Assembly (NCBI GenBank): GCA_016779585.1
Contig: JADHNI010000001.1
Coordinates: 34,421 to 98,420, forward strand
Direction: 5' to 3'
From: Pseudomonadales bacterium
GTDB lineage: Bacteria > Pseudomonadota > Gammaproteobacteria > Pseudomonadales > Azotimanducaceae
Length of the DNA stretch: 64,000 nucleotides
The notes beneath the pieces were generated by a model, which was given only the letters and a program-made list of their open reading frames with translations, was not told the origin of the DNA and ran no database searches. Position 1 is the first letter of the stretch; the number at the start of each line of letters is the position of its first letter. Position numbers and translations under genes: made by a program. Positions 1 to 12,602 of this stretch are shown one piece after another.

Positions 1-91
1 GGCAGTGGGAACTTTCCCCACAACTGCTGTCCAACAGTGCACAACCCTTTGTTTTATAAGGGCTTGAGAATTACTGTACAGGCGGATTTCC

Positions 92-119
92 TTGCCTTTT
101 GATGGCACTCCCGTACAAT
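92..119 (+). promoter_or_regulatory. Probable sigma70 promoter of yccA
   Basis: A TTGCCT -35-like hexamer (92-97) and a TACAAT -10 hexamer (114-119) are 16 bp apart. They lie about 40 bp upstream of the yccA start, which has an AGGAGA ribosome binding site at about 149-154. The rest of 1-161 shows no gene. The call rests on sequence match alone. Confidence 0.5.
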
Positions 120-161
120 TTTGAATTCTAGTCGCATTGCCAAAATCAGGAGATAAATTCG

Positions 162-836
162 ATGGCTGAGACACAAATCGCAACACACCACGAAACGGCG
201 GTTACGGCCACCAACAAGGTGCTGCGTAACACTTACATGCTGCTGTCCATGACACTGCTCTTCAGTGCATTCATGGCCGGCGTTTCAATCATGATGAACG
301 CCCCTTACCTTGGCATCCTGTCATTGGTTGGCTTCATCGGTCTGTTCTTTGCCGTTCACAAAACACAAAACAGCGTCTGGGGCCTTTTCTGGACCTTCGC
401 ATTAACTGGTTTCATGGGATTTACCATCGGGCCAATTATTAACATATACATACAGACAGCGAATGGCAGCGGCATCGTCATGCAGGCCATGGGTCTGACC
501 GGTTTGATTTTCTTTTCGCTGTCCGGCTACGTCCTGGTCACCAAGAAAGATTTTTCTTTCATGGGTGGGTTCCTGTTCACAGGCCTGATGGTAGTCATTG
601 GTGCCGCCCTGCTCCTCTGGGGCGCCAGCTTCTTCGGCTACTATGTTTCCGGCGCACACCTGGCTATCTCATCAGCCATCGTGCTGCTGATGTCAGGTTT
701 CATCCTGTACGACACTAGCCGGATTATTAACGGTGGTGAGACCAACTACATCATGGCGACGGTCTCGCTTTACGTGAGCATCTACAACCTGTTTACCAGC
801 CTGCTCCACCTGCTCGGTGCGCTCGGCGACGAGTAA
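162..836 (+). CDS. yccA: Bax inhibitor-1/YccA family membrane protein
   Basis: This is a 224-residue integral membrane protein with about seven hydrophobic segments, starting near residue 22 and ending near residue 220, as in the BI-1/YccA family. In E. coli, YccA interacts with and modulates the FtsH protease at the inner membrane; that role is family knowledge. The acidic C-terminal tail (ALGDE) and the family-like 'SLYVSIYNLFTSLLHLLG' near the end support the call. The start has a clear AGGAGA site. An intrinsic terminator follows immediately, so it is probably transcribed alone from the promoter at 92-119. The same neighbour (the tus operon) is found in Pseudomonas. Confidence 0.93.
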   Translation: MAETQIATHHETAVTATNKVLRNTYMLLSMTLLFSAFMAGVSIMMNAPYLGILSLVGFIGLFFAVHKTQNSVWGLFWTFALTGFMGFTIGPIINIYIQTANGSGIVMQAMGLTGLIFFSLSGYVLVTKKDFSFMGGFLFTGLMVVIGAALLLWGASFFGYYVSGAHLAISSAIVLLMSGFILYDTSRIINGGETNYIMATVSLYVSIYNLFTSLLHLLGALGDE

Positions 837-862
837 CGGTTGGCAGGGTAAACGTGCAAACC

Positions 863-897
863 AGCCCTGGCGTGGTTACCATGCCAGGGCTTTTTTG
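863..897 (+). terminator. Intrinsic terminator after yccA
   Basis: A 9-bp perfect stem AGCCCTGGC / GCCAGGGCT (863-871 with 883-891) closes an 11-nt loop and runs into seven T residues. It lies 26 bp after the yccA stop and before tusD, separating the two transcripts. Confidence 0.85.
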
Positions 898-916
898 TTT
901 CTGACAGTTAACTTTT

Positions 917-1309
917 GTGAAATTCGCCATCGTCGTACAAGGCAATCCCTACGCATCCCAGAGCTGCCACTCTGCGCTTTCATTTGCCCAGGCTGTTGTC
1001 GATGGTGGGCATGAAATCCTGCGCGTGTTTTTCTACCACGATGGTGTGCTGGTGGCGAATCACTTGACCGCACCACCGCAGGACGAACTGGATATTGGCG
1101 CAGCCTGGCAGGCGTTTGCCGAGGAACATGACATTGAACTGGTAGCCTGTATCGCATCCTGCCTGCGTCGGGGTATCCTGGATGAAACGGAAGCTGCCCG
1201 GTATGAGAAGACGTCAGCCACGATTGCGCCAGGATTTGTCATATCAGGCCTCGGGCAACTGGTTGATGCCACTATCAATGCCGACCGCGTAGTGACTTTC
1301 GGAGCCTGA
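917..1309 (+). CDS. tusD: Sulfurtransferase complex subunit TusD
   Basis: This 130-residue DsrE-family protein is the subunit of the TusBCD heterohexamer that accepts persulfide sulfur from TusA and passes it to TusE for tRNA wobble 2-thiouridine synthesis. The N-terminus (MKFAIVVQGNPY) and the 'ACIASCLRRGILDETEA' segment around residue 75 match TusD. The first Cys of that segment aligns with catalytic Cys78 of E. coli TusD. The start is GTG. The stop is followed at once by the tusC start codon, indicating translational coupling in tusDCB-tusE. Confidence 0.93.
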   Translation: MKFAIVVQGNPYASQSCHSALSFAQAVVDGGHEILRVFFYHDGVLVANHLTAPPQDELDIGAAWQAFAEEHDIELVACIASCLRRGILDETEAARYEKTSATIAPGFVISGLGQLVDATINADRVVTFGA

Positions 1310-1666
1310 ATGTCTTCCATACTATTTATCTTCAGCGGCGCGCCACATACCAGCCTGAATGCCCAGGAAGGCCTCGATGCCCTGCTCATGGGTTCAGCGT
1401 TTACAGATTGCAGGCTGCTACTTATTGGCGATGGTGTGACCCAGCTAATTAAACAACAGGACGCTGAACAGATCGGCAGGAAAAACTACACCCAGGGATT
1501 CGCTGCGCTTAAAGAGTACGGTGTTACCAGTATTGCATGCCGGCAATCCGATCTTGAGGATCGGGGCATAGCCTCATCCCAGCTTGCAATAGATGTTGAT
1601 CTACTGGATGACAGCAGCTGTCGTGACTGGCTTGAAAGTGCTGACAAGGTACTCAACTTCAGATGA
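1310..1666 (+). CDS. tusC: Sulfurtransferase complex subunit TusC
   Basis: This 118-residue DsrF/TusC protein is the structural middle subunit of the TusBCD sulfur relay. It begins MSSILFIFSGAPHTSLNAQEG, typical of TusC, where the 'SGAPH(T/G)S..(G/A)REGLDA' pattern recurs. It starts directly after the tusD stop and overlaps tusB by 4 bp (ATGA). Order, spacing and size all fit tusDCB. No departure from the family was noticed. Confidence 0.92.
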   Translation: MSSILFIFSGAPHTSLNAQEGLDALLMGSAFTDCRLLLIGDGVTQLIKQQDAEQIGRKNYTQGFAALKEYGVTSIACRQSDLEDRGIASSQLAIDVDLLDDSSCRDWLESADKVLNFR

Positions 1667-1917
1667 TCCTTCATACGATAAACAAACCGGCTGCCCTCAC
1701 GCTTTGCGAACACCTGATTCGGGACGACGATCTCGTTGTGTTGATTGAAGAAGGCGCTTACCTGGCGGGTCATGAGATACCCGGTCAGGTTTCAGTCATA
1801 GGCAGTGACATGAGCGCCCGGGGCCTTGGAGATACGGCAAAAGAGATACAAAGAATCGACTACGCTGCCTTCGTCGCTATGTGTGCCAGCGCGGACAAGA
1901 TCTGCAGCTGGTTCTGA
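1663..1917 (+). CDS. tusB: Sulfurtransferase complex subunit TusB
   Basis: This small 84-residue DsrH/TusB protein is the third subunit of TusBCD. The opening 'MILHTINKPAA' followed by 'DDDLVVLIEEGAYLA' is the family pattern. The start overlaps the tusC stop (ATGA) and the stop is 1 bp before the tusE start. The gene is short but its context leaves little doubt. Confidence 0.9.
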   Translation: MILHTINKPAALTLCEHLIRDDDLVVLIEEGAYLAGHEIPGQVSVIGSDMSARGLGDTAKEIQRIDYAAFVAMCASADKICSWF

Positions 1918-1918
1918 C

Positions 1919-2245
1919 ATGTCTGCAAGTACAGAACTTCCTGAAACGGACAAAGAAGGCTTCCTGCGCAACCTGGAAGACTGGTCTGAAGACGTTGCTG
2001 TTGAACTGGCCAGGCTGGATGACATTACACTGTCGGAAGATCACTGGGAGATCATTCGCCTGGTACAGGACTACTACAACTCCTATCGGCTGTTTCCACA
2101 GAATCGCGTACTGGTGAAGCGTGTTGGTGAAGCGTATGGCATCGAAAAAGGCACAAGCATTCACCTGATGACACTGTTTACCGGCAAGCCGGCCAGGGTG
2201 ATTGCACGGGTTGCCGGTTTACCAAAACCGCCGAACTGTGACTGA
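1919..2245 (+). CDS. tusE: Sulfur carrier TusE (DsrC family)
   Basis: This 108-residue DsrC-family protein takes persulfide sulfur from TusBCD and delivers it to MnmA (17943-19055 in this window) for s2U34 formation. The conserved C-terminus 'LPKPPNCD' has the essential penultimate Cys. Residues such as 'GFLRNLEDW' and 'LSEDHWEIIRLVQDYY' match TusE/DsrC. The reading frame is open further upstream, but ATG 1919 lies 1 bp after the tusB stop and gives the normal family length, so it is preferred. A DsrAB sulfite reductase partner is not present, so a tRNA role is more likely than sulfur oxidation. Confidence 0.93.
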   Translation: MSASTELPETDKEGFLRNLEDWSEDVAVELARLDDITLSEDHWEIIRLVQDYYNSYRLFPQNRVLVKRVGEAYGIEKGTSIHLMTLFTGKPARVIARVAGLPKPPNCD

Positions 2246-2250
2246 CGGCA

Positions 2251-3606
2251 TTACCTGGCCGCCAATTTCGAGAAGTTCACCACGTCTCCAACGATAATCA
2301 GCGTCGGCGTTTGTATCTGCGTCCGGGCGACCAGGCCGGGCATGGATTCCAGTGTACCCTTCAAAACCTGTTGTTCAGGCGTGGTTCCTTTAGACACGAT
2401 TGCAATAGGTGTCGACGCGTCGCGGCCGGCTTTAATCAGCTGAGCACAGATAGTCGCAAGCCCACCCAGGCCCATGTAGAAAACCACGGTCTCCATTGGG
2501 TGCACAAACTCTTTCCATGGCAGGTCAACCTTGCCATCTTTGGGGTGGCCCGTGACGAACCTCACGCTCTGTGAGAGCTCGCGGTGGGTCAATGGGATAC
2601 CGGCATAGGTGGCACAGCCCGATGCTGCAGTAATACCCGGCACAACCTGGAAAGGGATATTGCCATCAATCAGCTTTTGTATCTCTTCACCTCCCCGACC
2701 AAAGATAAACGGGTCTCCACCCTTTAGTCGCAGCACGCGTTTGCCATTGCTGGCGAGCCTGACAAGCAGGTCGTTAATGTCTTCCTGACTGGTAGACTTG
2801 TAGCCACTGCGCTTGCCGACGAACTCCATATCCGCATCCCGTCTCACTCGATCCAGAACGCGGGCTGACACCAGGTTGTCATAAAGCACAACTTCAGATT
2901 TCTGCATCAGCTGCAGGGCTCGTAAGGTCAAAAGATCAGGATCACCAGGACCGGCACCCACAAGATAAACCTCACCCACCTTGTTGGTATGGCTGGTATC
3001 GAACAGAAACCGTTCCGCCGTCCTGTTGTCACCATTCATGGCGGCCTCGGCCCCGGGCGTCTGCAGAAAATCTTCCGTATGCCGTCTGCGGGCATCAATA
3101 TCGGGCAGAGTCTCTTTGAGTCGATCTCGTGTCTGGGCAAAGAAGCCAGCCAGTCTGGAAATACGTTCCGGCAACATCTGCTCGATGAGTTCCCTGACAT
3201 GTCGGGTCAGCACGGGAGCGCCACCGGCGGAACCCACCGACACCACCAGGGGCGAACGATCGATAATCGCGGGGAATGTCACGGTGCAGAGATCAGGTGC
3301 GTCGACGACGTTTACAAGAATGTTTCTCGCCTGCGCATCTTCCGAAACCTGGCGATTGACAGCATCATCACTTGTTGCTGCAACGGCGAGCACGACCCCT
3401 TCAAGTTGAGATGGATCGTAACGGTCTTCGAGAACGTCATGGTCTGCCAGTGTTTCCTTGAGTCGCTCTTCGATGCTGGGTGCTACCAGAAGGATTTTCG
3501 CATGTGCTTTTAGCAGCAGCGTGACCTTGCGGGTGGCGATTTCACCGCCACCCACCACCAGTACACGGCGACCCTTCAAGTCAATGTGCAATGGCAGGTA
3601 ACGCAT
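2251..3606 (-). CDS. cysG: Siroheme synthase CysG (trifunctional)
   Basis: This 451-residue fusion converts uroporphyrinogen III to siroheme. The N-terminal precorrin-2 dehydrogenase/ferrochelatase part has a Rossmann motif '[10 protein letters not shown]' (about 15-24) and the 'VDAPDLC' segment containing the expected catalytic Asp (about 102). Ser126 in 'VSVGSAGG' aligns with the serine phosphorylated in the enterobacterial enzyme. The SUMT methyltransferase part starts at '[18 protein letters not shown]' (about 213) and contains '[15 protein letters not shown]'. The frame is open to 3744, but ATG 3606 gives the standard MRYLPL start and lies 7 bp after the serS stop. It is last in the leftward ftsK-to-cysG run. 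Confidence 0.95.
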   Translation of the reverse strand: MRYLPLHIDLKGRRVLVVGGGEIATRKVTLLLKAHAKILLVAPSIEERLKETLADHDVLEDRYDPSQLEGVVLAVAATSDDAVNRQVSEDAQARNILVNVVDAPDLCTVTFPAIIDRSPLVVSVGSAGGAPVLTRHVRELIEQMLPERISRLAGFFAQTRDRLKETLPDIDARRRHTEDFLQTPGAEAAMNGDNRTAERFLFDTSHTNKVGEVYLVGAGPGDPDLLTLRALQLMQKSEVVLYDNLVSARVLDRVRRDADMEFVGKRSGYKSTSQEDINDLLVRLASNGKRVLRLKGGDPFIFGRGGEEIQKLIDGNIPFQVVPGITAASGCATYAGIPLTHRELSQSVRFVTGHPKDGKVDLPWKEFVHPMETVVFYMGLGGLATICAQLIKAGRDASTPIAIVSKGTTPEQQVLKGTLESMPGLVARTQIQTPTLIIVGDVVNFSKLAAR

Positions 3607-3613
3607 GGCGAAA

Positions 3614-4906
<1,293 letters not shown>

Positions 4907-4954
4907 CTAAAGGGTTTTTCAGTGGTGTTTCAAAGGGGCGCAATCTTACCAGAA

Positions 4955-5335
4955 TTAGCCGGTGATCTGGCGTGTTGCGGCCATGCCTGCCCAGGCACCG
5001 ATAATACTCAGGAAAACCGAACCAAACACGTAGAACGCAGCAGACATCAGCCTGCCATCCTGCAGGAGACCAACGGCTTGCACTGAAAATGTGGAAAAAG
5101 TAGTAAACGCACCGAGAAACCCAACCATCAGGAGTGACCGCCACACCTCCGGCAATAGAGCCTTTTCAAACAGCAGCACAAAACAGACGCCGATGGCGAA
5201 TGAGCCCGCGACATTGGCAATGAATATGCCGTAAGGAAATTCGGTGCCCAGAGCCTGCTCGGACCAGAGGGTAAGGCCATACCTCGCAAGTGAACCTATT
5301 GCGCCCCCGATCGCGATCGCGATGAGTGTACCCAC
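4955..5335 (-). CDS. crcB: Fluoride channel FluC (CrcB)
   Basis: This 126-residue, four-helix protein belongs to the FluC/CrcB fluoride exporter family, which works as an antiparallel dimer in the inner membrane. The 'GGAIGSLARYGL' start, 'FPYGIFIANVAGSFAIG' (with the family Asn) and 'GFLGAFTTFSTFS' (TM3 phenylalanine/threonine track) are all present. Its start is 2 bp from the rarA stop, so it is expressed from the upstream operon. I saw no fluoride riboswitch ahead of it. Confidence 0.95.
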   Translation of the reverse strand: MGTLIAIAIGGAIGSLARYGLTLWSEQALGTEFPYGIFIANVAGSFAIGVCFVLLFEKALLPEVWRSLLMVGFLGAFTTFSTFSVQAVGLLQDGRLMSAAFYVFGSVFLSIIGAWAGMAATRQITG

Positions 5336-5337
5336 AG

Positions 5338-6687
5338 TCAGCCCTCCTCTTTCCTGGTCGTAGCGGATGGATACCTCTGGAAATCACTGTTTTCGTTGAG
5401 CTGCCGGAGATAGGCCAGCTTCTCCTGGATCTTCGTTTCAAGGCCGCGATTGACGGGTTGATAAAACTGCCGGTTAGCAAGTTCTTCCGGAACGTAAGAC
5501 TCTCCGGGCACAAACGCATCTTCGAAGCTGTGGGCATAGCGATAGTCCTCGCCATAACCCATACCTGCCATTAGCCTGGTGGGTGCGTTGCGGATATGCA
5601 TGGGAACTTCCAGGCTTCCGGTCTCGGAAATGACCTGCTTGATCTCACCCAACGCGCTGTAGACCGCATTGCTTTTTGCTGCAACGGCCAGGTACGCAAC
5701 CGCCTGGGCTATCGCCAGTTCTCCTTCCGGAGATCCAAGTCGTTCCTGAACTGACCAGGCATTCAGGGCAATCTCCAGGGCTCGTGGATCGGCGTTGCCA
5801 ATATCTTCGCTCGCCATACGTACAACTCTCCTGGCGATATAGATCGGGTCACATCCACCGTCGATCATGCGCACGAACCAGTACAGTGACGCATCCGGGT
5901 CTGAACCACGGACGGCCTTGTGCAAAGCTGATATCTGTTCGTAGAAAATATCTCCGCCTTTGTCGAACCGCCGCATTTCATCGCCGAATACCTGGCCGAT
6001 CAGTTCATCATTGATTTCACCGTCTGCCATGTCGGACGCAACTTCAAGGATGTTCAATGCACGTCTTGCATCACCATCCGCTGCCTTTGCGATTGTCGAG
6101 AGGACCTCAGGGGTGACCCGAAGCTGTTTCTGTTGCAGCTCCAGGTCGGAATCAAGTGCCTGTCGAAGGACCTGAGCCAATTGCTTTTCTGTCAGCGATT
6201 CCAGCTTGTAGATGCGAGCGCGCGACAAAAGCGCGTTGTTCAGTTCAAAAGACGGGTTCTCGGTGGTTGCGCCAACGAAGATGATCGTTCCGTCTTCGAC
6301 ATGCGGCAGGAAAGCGTCCTGCTGCGACTTGTTGAACCGGTGCACCTCGTCGACAAACAAGAGTGTTTTTCGCCCGGAGGTCAGCTTGTGCTGCTTTGCG
6401 ATATCGATCGCCTGGCGAATGTCCTTCACGCCGGAAAGCACTGCAGAAATTGACTGGAACTCAACGTCAGAAACGCGTGAAATCAGCCGCGCTATCGTTG
6501 TTTTGCCAACACCTGGCGGACCCCAGAGAATCATTGAATGCAGCTGAGATGAGTCAATGGCTTCGCGAAGCGGTTTGCCTGGTGACAGCAGGTGCGACTG
6601 CCCGATGTACTGATCGAGCGCCTCCGGTCGCATTCTTGAAGCGAGAGGTTGGTAGCCCCCTGGATTATTGAGCAGTCCGGGGGGCAT
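5338..6687 (-). CDS. rarA: Replication-associated recombination AAA ATPase RarA
   Basis: This 449-residue RarA/MgsA (WRNIP1-type) ATPase acts at stalled replication forks and is related to clamp-loader subunits. It has Walker A 'GPPGVGKTT' (about 56), Walker B with sensor 'LFVDEVHRFNKSQQD' (about 111), 'GATTENPSFELNNALLSRA' with the arginine finger region, and the C-terminal tetramerisation region. It starts on the base where lolA ends, so the two are probably translationally coupled. Confidence 0.95.
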   Translation of the reverse strand: MPPGLLNNPGGYQPLASRMRPEALDQYIGQSHLLSPGKPLREAIDSSQLHSMILWGPPGVGKTTIARLISRVSDVEFQSISAVLSGVKDIRQAIDIAKQHKLTSGRKTLLFVDEVHRFNKSQQDAFLPHVEDGTIIFVGATTENPSFELNNALLSRARIYKLESLTEKQLAQVLRQALDSDLELQQKQLRVTPEVLSTIAKAADGDARRALNILEVASDMADGEINDELIGQVFGDEMRRFDKGGDIFYEQISALHKAVRGSDPDASLYWFVRMIDGGCDPIYIARRVVRMASEDIGNADPRALEIALNAWSVQERLGSPEGELAIAQAVAYLAVAAKSNAVYSALGEIKQVISETGSLEVPMHIRNAPTRLMAGMGYGEDYRYAHSFEDAFVPGESYVPEELANRQFYQPVNRGLETKIQEKLAYLRQLNENSDFQRYPSATTRKEEG

Positions 6688-7316
6688 TATTCCAACCGGT
6701 CATCGATGACATCGATTTCGTCCGGGATAGTAAACGTGAACGTTTCGTCTGCGATGTCCGGATCAGGCTGTAACTCCAGGTTAATGACGGTTCGTTCATG
6801 GGTGGAGGTGTCTACACCCACGGAAACGGGTGAACCATCTTCAAAGGTAATACTCAGCCTGTCCAGGATGCCTTCGGACTTCAGAGGCTGCAGCAGGAAA
6901 AATTGCTGCACTTCGTCTTCAAAGTAGTCGACCCGGTAATCATCCACGAGGTTGGCAGCATCACCGGCCAGCAGAAGGATTGGCAGCTCTTCTACACGAT
7001 GACTTATTGAGCTGATGACAACCTGTTCAAGGTCACGATCATAGGTCCATAACGACTCCCCATCAGACACGATGGTCTGGCTGAGCGGCGCCGCGGTTTC
7101 CAGCCGGAACCGGTTGGGTTTCTGCAACCAGACCGTTCCGGATTGTGCTTCCTGCGTTCGGGAAGATTGCTGGAAGCTGGCCTTCATGGATGTAATGTTG
7201 TCCAGCAGAGTGACCAGGCGATCAGCGGGTGAGCGTTCTTCCTCTGCCAGTGCCGGGGAAAAGATGGAAAGTAGCCCGATCAGCCATCCGGACAGAATCT
7301 TATTCCGGCGGTGCAT
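6687..7316 (-). CDS. lolA: Outer-membrane lipoprotein carrier LolA
   Basis: This periplasmic chaperone carries lipoproteins from LolCDE to LolB. The chosen ATG at 7316 gives a 209-residue precursor with a signal peptide ([21 protein letters not shown], cut after ALA) and is preceded by a GGGAAG-like site. An alternative ATG at 7340 has no ribosome binding site and would deepen the overlap with ftsK. The mature part shows LolA features: '[21 protein letters not shown]', '[19 protein letters not shown]' and '[11 protein letters not shown]'. The overlap with the ftsK 3' end (17 bp) suggests coupling. Confidence 0.93.
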   Translation of the reverse strand: MHRRNKILSGWLIGLLSIFSPALAEEERSPADRLVTLLDNITSMKASFQQSSRTQEAQSGTVWLQKPNRFRLETAAPLSQTIVSDGESLWTYDRDLEQVVISSISHRVEELPILLLAGDAANLVDDYRVDYFEDEVQQFFLLQPLKSEGILDRLSITFEDGSPVSVGVDTSTHERTVINLELQPDPDIADETFTFTIPDEIDVIDDRLE

Positions 7317-9657
7317 TGGCGAGGACTTCCCGGGAACCATTGCTGTTCATTTCACTGACCACACCTGCCGCTTCCATGGTTTCGATCATCCGTGCAGCAC
7401 GGTTGTAGCCGATCCTGAGTTTTCGCTGGACTGCTGATATTGATGCCCTCCGGGATTCTGTAACAAAAGCGACAGCCTCGTCATACAGAGGATCGGCTTC
7501 TTCCTCAGAATCAGCATCGCCACCCGCTCCGGCGGAGCCAGGCAACATTTCTGTTTCGGACGCCCCATGAAGGATCGAATCCAGGTAATTGGGTTCGCCC
7601 AGTTCCTTCCAGCTTTCAACGACACGGTGAACCTCATCATCGTCAACAAAAGCTCCATGGACCCGGATAGGTAATGGTTTGCCGGCTGGCAGGTAAAGCA
7701 TGTCACCATGCCCCAGCAGCTGTTCCGCGCCACCCTGGTCCAGGATGGTTCTCGAATCGACCTTCGAGGATACCTGGAACGCAATTCGTGTCGGGACATT
7801 AGCCTTGATCAGGCCGGTAATGACATCGACCGAAGGTCGCTGGGTTGCAAGAATCAGGTGAATACCAGCGGCTCGCGCCTTCTGGGCGATTCGGGCAATC
7901 AGTTCTTCTACCTTTTTACCGACAATCATCATCATATCGGCAAACTCATCAATGATGACCACAATAAACGGTAGTGTTTCGAGTTCCGGTACCTCCTGGT
8001 CTGCCTCATCCAATAAAGGGTCCGGCTGCCAGAGCGGATCCAGCAGCGGTTCACCGGCCTTCTTCGCATCCCTGACCTTCCGGTTAAACCCTCCGACGTT
8101 ACGAACACCCATGGCAGCCATCAGGCGATACCGGCGTTCCATCTCAGCGACGCACCACCTGAGTGCATTCGCAGCGTCCTTCATATCGGTAACAACAGGT
8201 GTCAGCAGGTGAGGAATACCCTCGTAGACCGCGAGTTCCAGCATCTTGGGGTCGACCATGATCAAACGCACATCTTCAGGAGAGGCCTTGAACAGGATTG
8301 ACAGGATCATGGCATTGAGCCCGACGGACTTGCCGGATCCGGTGGTGCCAGCCACCAGCAGGTGAGGCATCCTGGCGAGATCCTCGACCACAGGTTCTCC
8401 TGAGATATCGTGCCCGAGAGCCAGGGACAATGGCGACTGTGAGTCGTCATAAGCCTTGGATTTGAGGACATCGCTCATCTGGACAATTTCGCGGTCCACG
8501 TTCGGAATTTCGATGCCAACAACTGATTTCCCGGGAATCACCTCCACGACGCGTACACTGATGACCGCGAGTGAACGGGCCAGGTCCTTCGCCAGGCCGG
8601 AAATCCGTGAGACCTTGACGCCAGGCGCTGGCTGGATCTCGAAACGGGTAATCACAGGCCCAGGGAAAACAGCAACCACCTCGGCTTCGACACCGTAATC
8701 CTTGAGTTTCAGCTCCAGCAAGCGGGACATGGCCTCCAGGTCTTCTGCAGAATAGCCCCGGGTGTGGTCTTTCACCTGTTCATCAAGTAAGTGTAGGGCC
8801 GGCAGGCCGTCCACGGCACTGATCTTGAAGAGATTTCCTTGCCGTTCACGCGCCACGCGCTTGCTCTCTTCTTTCCTGGGTGCTGCCCGTGCCTCAATAA
8901 CCGGGGCCGGGCGCTGTTGTTTTTTCTCGACGTGTTTCTCCAGGGCTTCACGCCGGTGCTCTGCAGACTTGCGAATCTCGGCCCTTTCCCTGACCTCGGC
9001 CACCAGGCGGTTTGAATAGCGATGCAACTGGCCGGCAAACACCAACGACAGGTGTCCGGTGATATCCATGACACGTAGCCACGAGATATCAAGAAAGGCG
9101 GTCAAACCGAACAGGAACATGGCAAGCAGGATCAGGGTGGTTCCGACGTATGAGAACACCGGTATTAGCAGATTTGCTATTTCACTACCCACGATCCCGC
9201 CGCTGCCATACTGGTAATCCAGTCCAAACGTATAGAAATGCATCGCTGCGAGCCCCGTGCCCGCGCAAATTGTCAGGAATAAGCCTACGCCCCTGAAGAT
9301 GAATATTGGCCAACTAAATTCACCTGCTGTTTCTCGCTCCCTGAAGATGAGCCAGGCCTGCCAGGCGAGCATCATCGGGAACATGAAAGCGAGAAAACCG
9401 AAGAAGAACAGGAATACGTCAGCGACCCAGGCACCACTCCTTCCGACAATGTTATTAACGGTTTCATTGGCACCCGTATAGGTCCAGCCGGGATCCTGTT
9501 TATCAAAGCTAAGGAGTGCCAGGACAAGGTAAAGGGCAATGGCAACCAACCCGATAAAGGCGCCCTCCTTCAGGCGTGGCGCAACCAGTTCAGCAAAGTC
9601 GGTACTGGCCTCGTTTGACACGGATTTTGATGTGGATGTGGGTTTGGATTGGGCCAC
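7300..9657 (-). CDS. ftsK: DNA translocase FtsK
   Basis: This 785-residue septal DNA pump coordinates chromosome dimer resolution with division. The N-terminus carries about four transmembrane helices (residues 30-200), then a short basic linker (about 215-275). The motor follows, with Walker A 'GTTGSGKS' (about 440) and Walker B '[14 protein letters not shown]'. The C-terminal winged-helix gamma domain ('[21 protein letters not shown]') reads KOPS sites and contacts XerD. The linker is much shorter than in E. coli but normal for Pseudomonas-type FtsK. It is probably first in the leftward operon. Confidence 0.97.
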   Translation of the reverse strand: MAQSKPTSTSKSVSNEASTDFAELVAPRLKEGAFIGLVAIALYLVLALLSFDKQDPGWTYTGANETVNNIVGRSGAWVADVFLFFFGFLAFMFPMMLAWQAWLIFRERETAGEFSWPIFIFRGVGLFLTICAGTGLAAMHFYTFGLDYQYGSGGIVGSEIANLLIPVFSYVGTTLILLAMFLFGLTAFLDISWLRVMDITGHLSLVFAGQLHRYSNRLVAEVRERAEIRKSAEHRREALEKHVEKKQQRPAPVIEARAAPRKEESKRVARERQGNLFKISAVDGLPALHLLDEQVKDHTRGYSAEDLEAMSRLLELKLKDYGVEAEVVAVFPGPVITRFEIQPAPGVKVSRISGLAKDLARSLAVISVRVVEVIPGKSVVGIEIPNVDREIVQMSDVLKSKAYDDSQSPLSLALGHDISGEPVVEDLARMPHLLVAGTTGSGKSVGLNAMILSILFKASPEDVRLIMVDPKMLELAVYEGIPHLLTPVVTDMKDAANALRWCVAEMERRYRLMAAMGVRNVGGFNRKVRDAKKAGEPLLDPLWQPDPLLDEADQEVPELETLPFIVVIIDEFADMMMIVGKKVEELIARIAQKARAAGIHLILATQRPSVDVITGLIKANVPTRIAFQVSSKVDSRTILDQGGAEQLLGHGDMLYLPAGKPLPIRVHGAFVDDDEVHRVVESWKELGEPNYLDSILHGASETEMLPGSAGAGGDADSEEEADPLYDEAVAFVTESRRASISAVQRKLRIGYNRAARMIETMEAAGVVSEMNSNGSREVLANAPPE

Positions 9658-9833
9658 GGTCTGCGGAATACTTTAAAAATCAGCGTGTTACATCTTATAA
9701 CTAATGTCGGTCTGCTTAAATGCTTTTATGCGATTAAGTAGGCCTGGTTATGCCCGGTTGTCGCTACTCCCTTATTTCCAGTTGATGTAGAATGCGCGGC
9801 TTTTAATAACTCATTTTACGCAGGGACATACTC
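9658..9833. promoter_or_regulatory. Divergent promoter region between ftsK and the PA4642-like gene
   Basis: This 176-bp AT-rich gap lies between divergent genes. A TAGAAT hexamer (9788-9793) could be the -10 of the rightward unit, but no good -35 is correctly spaced. For ftsK, TATAAG-like sequences lie near 9693-9700 on the minus strand. No RNA gene or hairpin was found. Confidence 0.35.
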
Positions 9834-11071
<1,238 letters not shown>

Positions 11072-11077
11072 CCGGCC

Positions 11078-11812
11078 ATGAAACGCGTTCCCTGGCTACC
11101 GCGGGAACACTGTGTATTCCCTGATATAGCAGAGGCGCTGGAAGAACCCAACGGGCTGCTCGCGGCTGGTGGTGATTTGACTCCCGACTGGCTGCTGTGT
11201 GCCTACCAGGCTGGAGCTTTCCCCTGGTACGATGAGGAACAACCCATTCTATGGTGGTCCCCCGACCCCCGATGCATCATCATTCCCACATCTTTTATGC
11301 CAAGTCGAAGCCTGGCCAAGCGGCTTCGACGCTCGAATTATGAGGTCCACGTCGATCGCGACTTCCACTCTGTGATTCGTCTATGCAGCGAACGTCCCTC
11401 AACAAAAGGCGATGACGGCGCCAGTCGTGGCGAAGGCACCTGGATTACGCCGGAAATGATGCACGCCTACATCGAGTTGCACGAACTGGGTTTCGCACAT
11501 TCCGTTGAATGCTATATTGAAGGCCGCCTCGCTGGCGGCCTCTACGGCGTCGCGATGGGCAATCTCTTTTTTGGTGAATCGATGTTCCATCGCGAAACCG
11601 ACGCGTCAAAAATTGCTTTTGCTTACCTGATGAAAATGATGGCCAGTAAAGGCAGTGAAATGGTCGATTGCCAGATAACCAATCCGCACCTCGAGTCACT
11701 GGGGGCGATCGAAATACCCCGTGAGGCGTTCAGACAAAAACTACAGGCCGGACTGGCGGCATCGGAAATTGACTGGCAGAGGATCAAGGGAAAAGTTAAT
11801 TTAGAACAATGA
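11078..11812 (+). CDS. aat: Leucyl/phenylalanyl-tRNA--protein transferase
   Basis: This 244-residue enzyme attaches Leu or Phe to proteins with N-terminal Lys or Arg, tagging them for ClpS/ClpAP (both encoded at 12.8-15.6 kb). Family motifs are 'GLLAAGGDLTPDWLLCAYQA', 'GAFPWYDEEQPILWWSPDPR', 'GTWITPEMMHAY', 'GGLYGVAMGNLFFGESMF' and 'DCQITNPHLESLGA'. It overlaps bpt by 4 bp. Confidence 0.96.
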   Translation: MKRVPWLPREHCVFPDIAEALEEPNGLLAAGGDLTPDWLLCAYQAGAFPWYDEEQPILWWSPDPRCIIIPTSFMPSRSLAKRLRRSNYEVHVDRDFHSVIRLCSERPSTKGDDGASRGEGTWITPEMMHAYIELHELGFAHSVECYIEGRLAGGLYGVAMGNLFFGESMFHRETDASKIAFAYLMKMMASKGSEMVDCQITNPHLESLGAIEIPREAFRQKLQAGLAASEIDWQRIKGKVNLEQ

Positions 11813-12519
11813 CTTCACTGTCCGAACTCAGGTTCTTTACGACACCTGCGCATGATTGCAGCTACCTGGAAGGCAAGCAGGCTATTACCCTGTTTGCGGA
11901 CCCACTGGCGAGAATAGATAAAGACCTTTACTCATCACTGTCTGCCGTGGGCTTTCGCCGCAGCGGCACACATATCTATCGACCCTATTGCCAGACCTGC
12001 ACTGCCTGCATACCGGTCCGGCTACCGGCGAACGATTTTGCACCAAGACGCCGCCACAAGAGGGTTCTTCGGGCGAACACTGACATCACGGTGACACCCC
12101 ACAGACCGGCGCTTACAGAGGAGTACTTCTCATTGTATGACAGGTACATCTCAGAGCGCCATGATGATGGCGACATGTACCCTGCTTCGCGGGACCAGTT
12201 TCAGAGCTTCCTGGTAGACGGACGTCCAGAGGCCCGCTTTTACGAGTTTCGCGCCTCAGGGAAACTGTTGGCTGTTGCTGTCGCAGATGAGTTAAATGAT
12301 GGACTTTCTGCCATTTACACTTTCTTTGACCCGGAGGAAGACGCCAGGTCACTTGGAGTGTTCGCGATACTCTGGCTGATCGAACAGACGAACCGCATGG
12401 AGCTTAATTACCTTTACCTCGGTTACTGGATAAAACAGTGCCAGAAAATGAGCTACAAGATGGATTACAAACCCATCGAACTTTACGTTAACAACAGCTG
12501 GATACGCCTTGATTCCTGA
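11809..12519 (+). CDS. bpt: Aspartate/glutamate leucyltransferase (Bpt)
   Basis: This 236-residue protein of the arginyltransferase-like Bpt family transfers Leu to N-terminal Asp or Glu, a second branch of the N-end rule. The N-terminal '[20 protein letters not shown]' carries the Cys cluster seen in the family. '[19 protein letters not shown]' and '[19 protein letters not shown]' are also characteristic. It is translationally coupled to aat by an ATGA overlap. Confidence 0.94.
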   Translation: MTSLSELRFFTTPAHDCSYLEGKQAITLFADPLARIDKDLYSSLSAVGFRRSGTHIYRPYCQTCTACIPVRLPANDFAPRRRHKRVLRANTDITVTPHRPALTEEYFSLYDRYISERHDDGDMYPASRDQFQSFLVDGRPEARFYEFRASGKLLAVAVADELNDGLSAIYTFFDPEEDARSLGVFAILWLIEQTNRMELNYLYLGYWIKQCQKMSYKMDYKPIELYVNNSWIRLDS

Positions 12520-12602
12520 CGCCGATACCGTTTGTCCGGCATTTTGCGATCACCCCTCTTTTAGTGCACAATGCACGCCGTTTTAACCATCACAGAGACA
12601 GA

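Noticed and set aside
5336..5400. Fluoride riboswitch ahead of crcB
   Set aside because: The gene starts 2 bp after rarA inside coding sequence, and no fluoride-aptamer pattern is visible.
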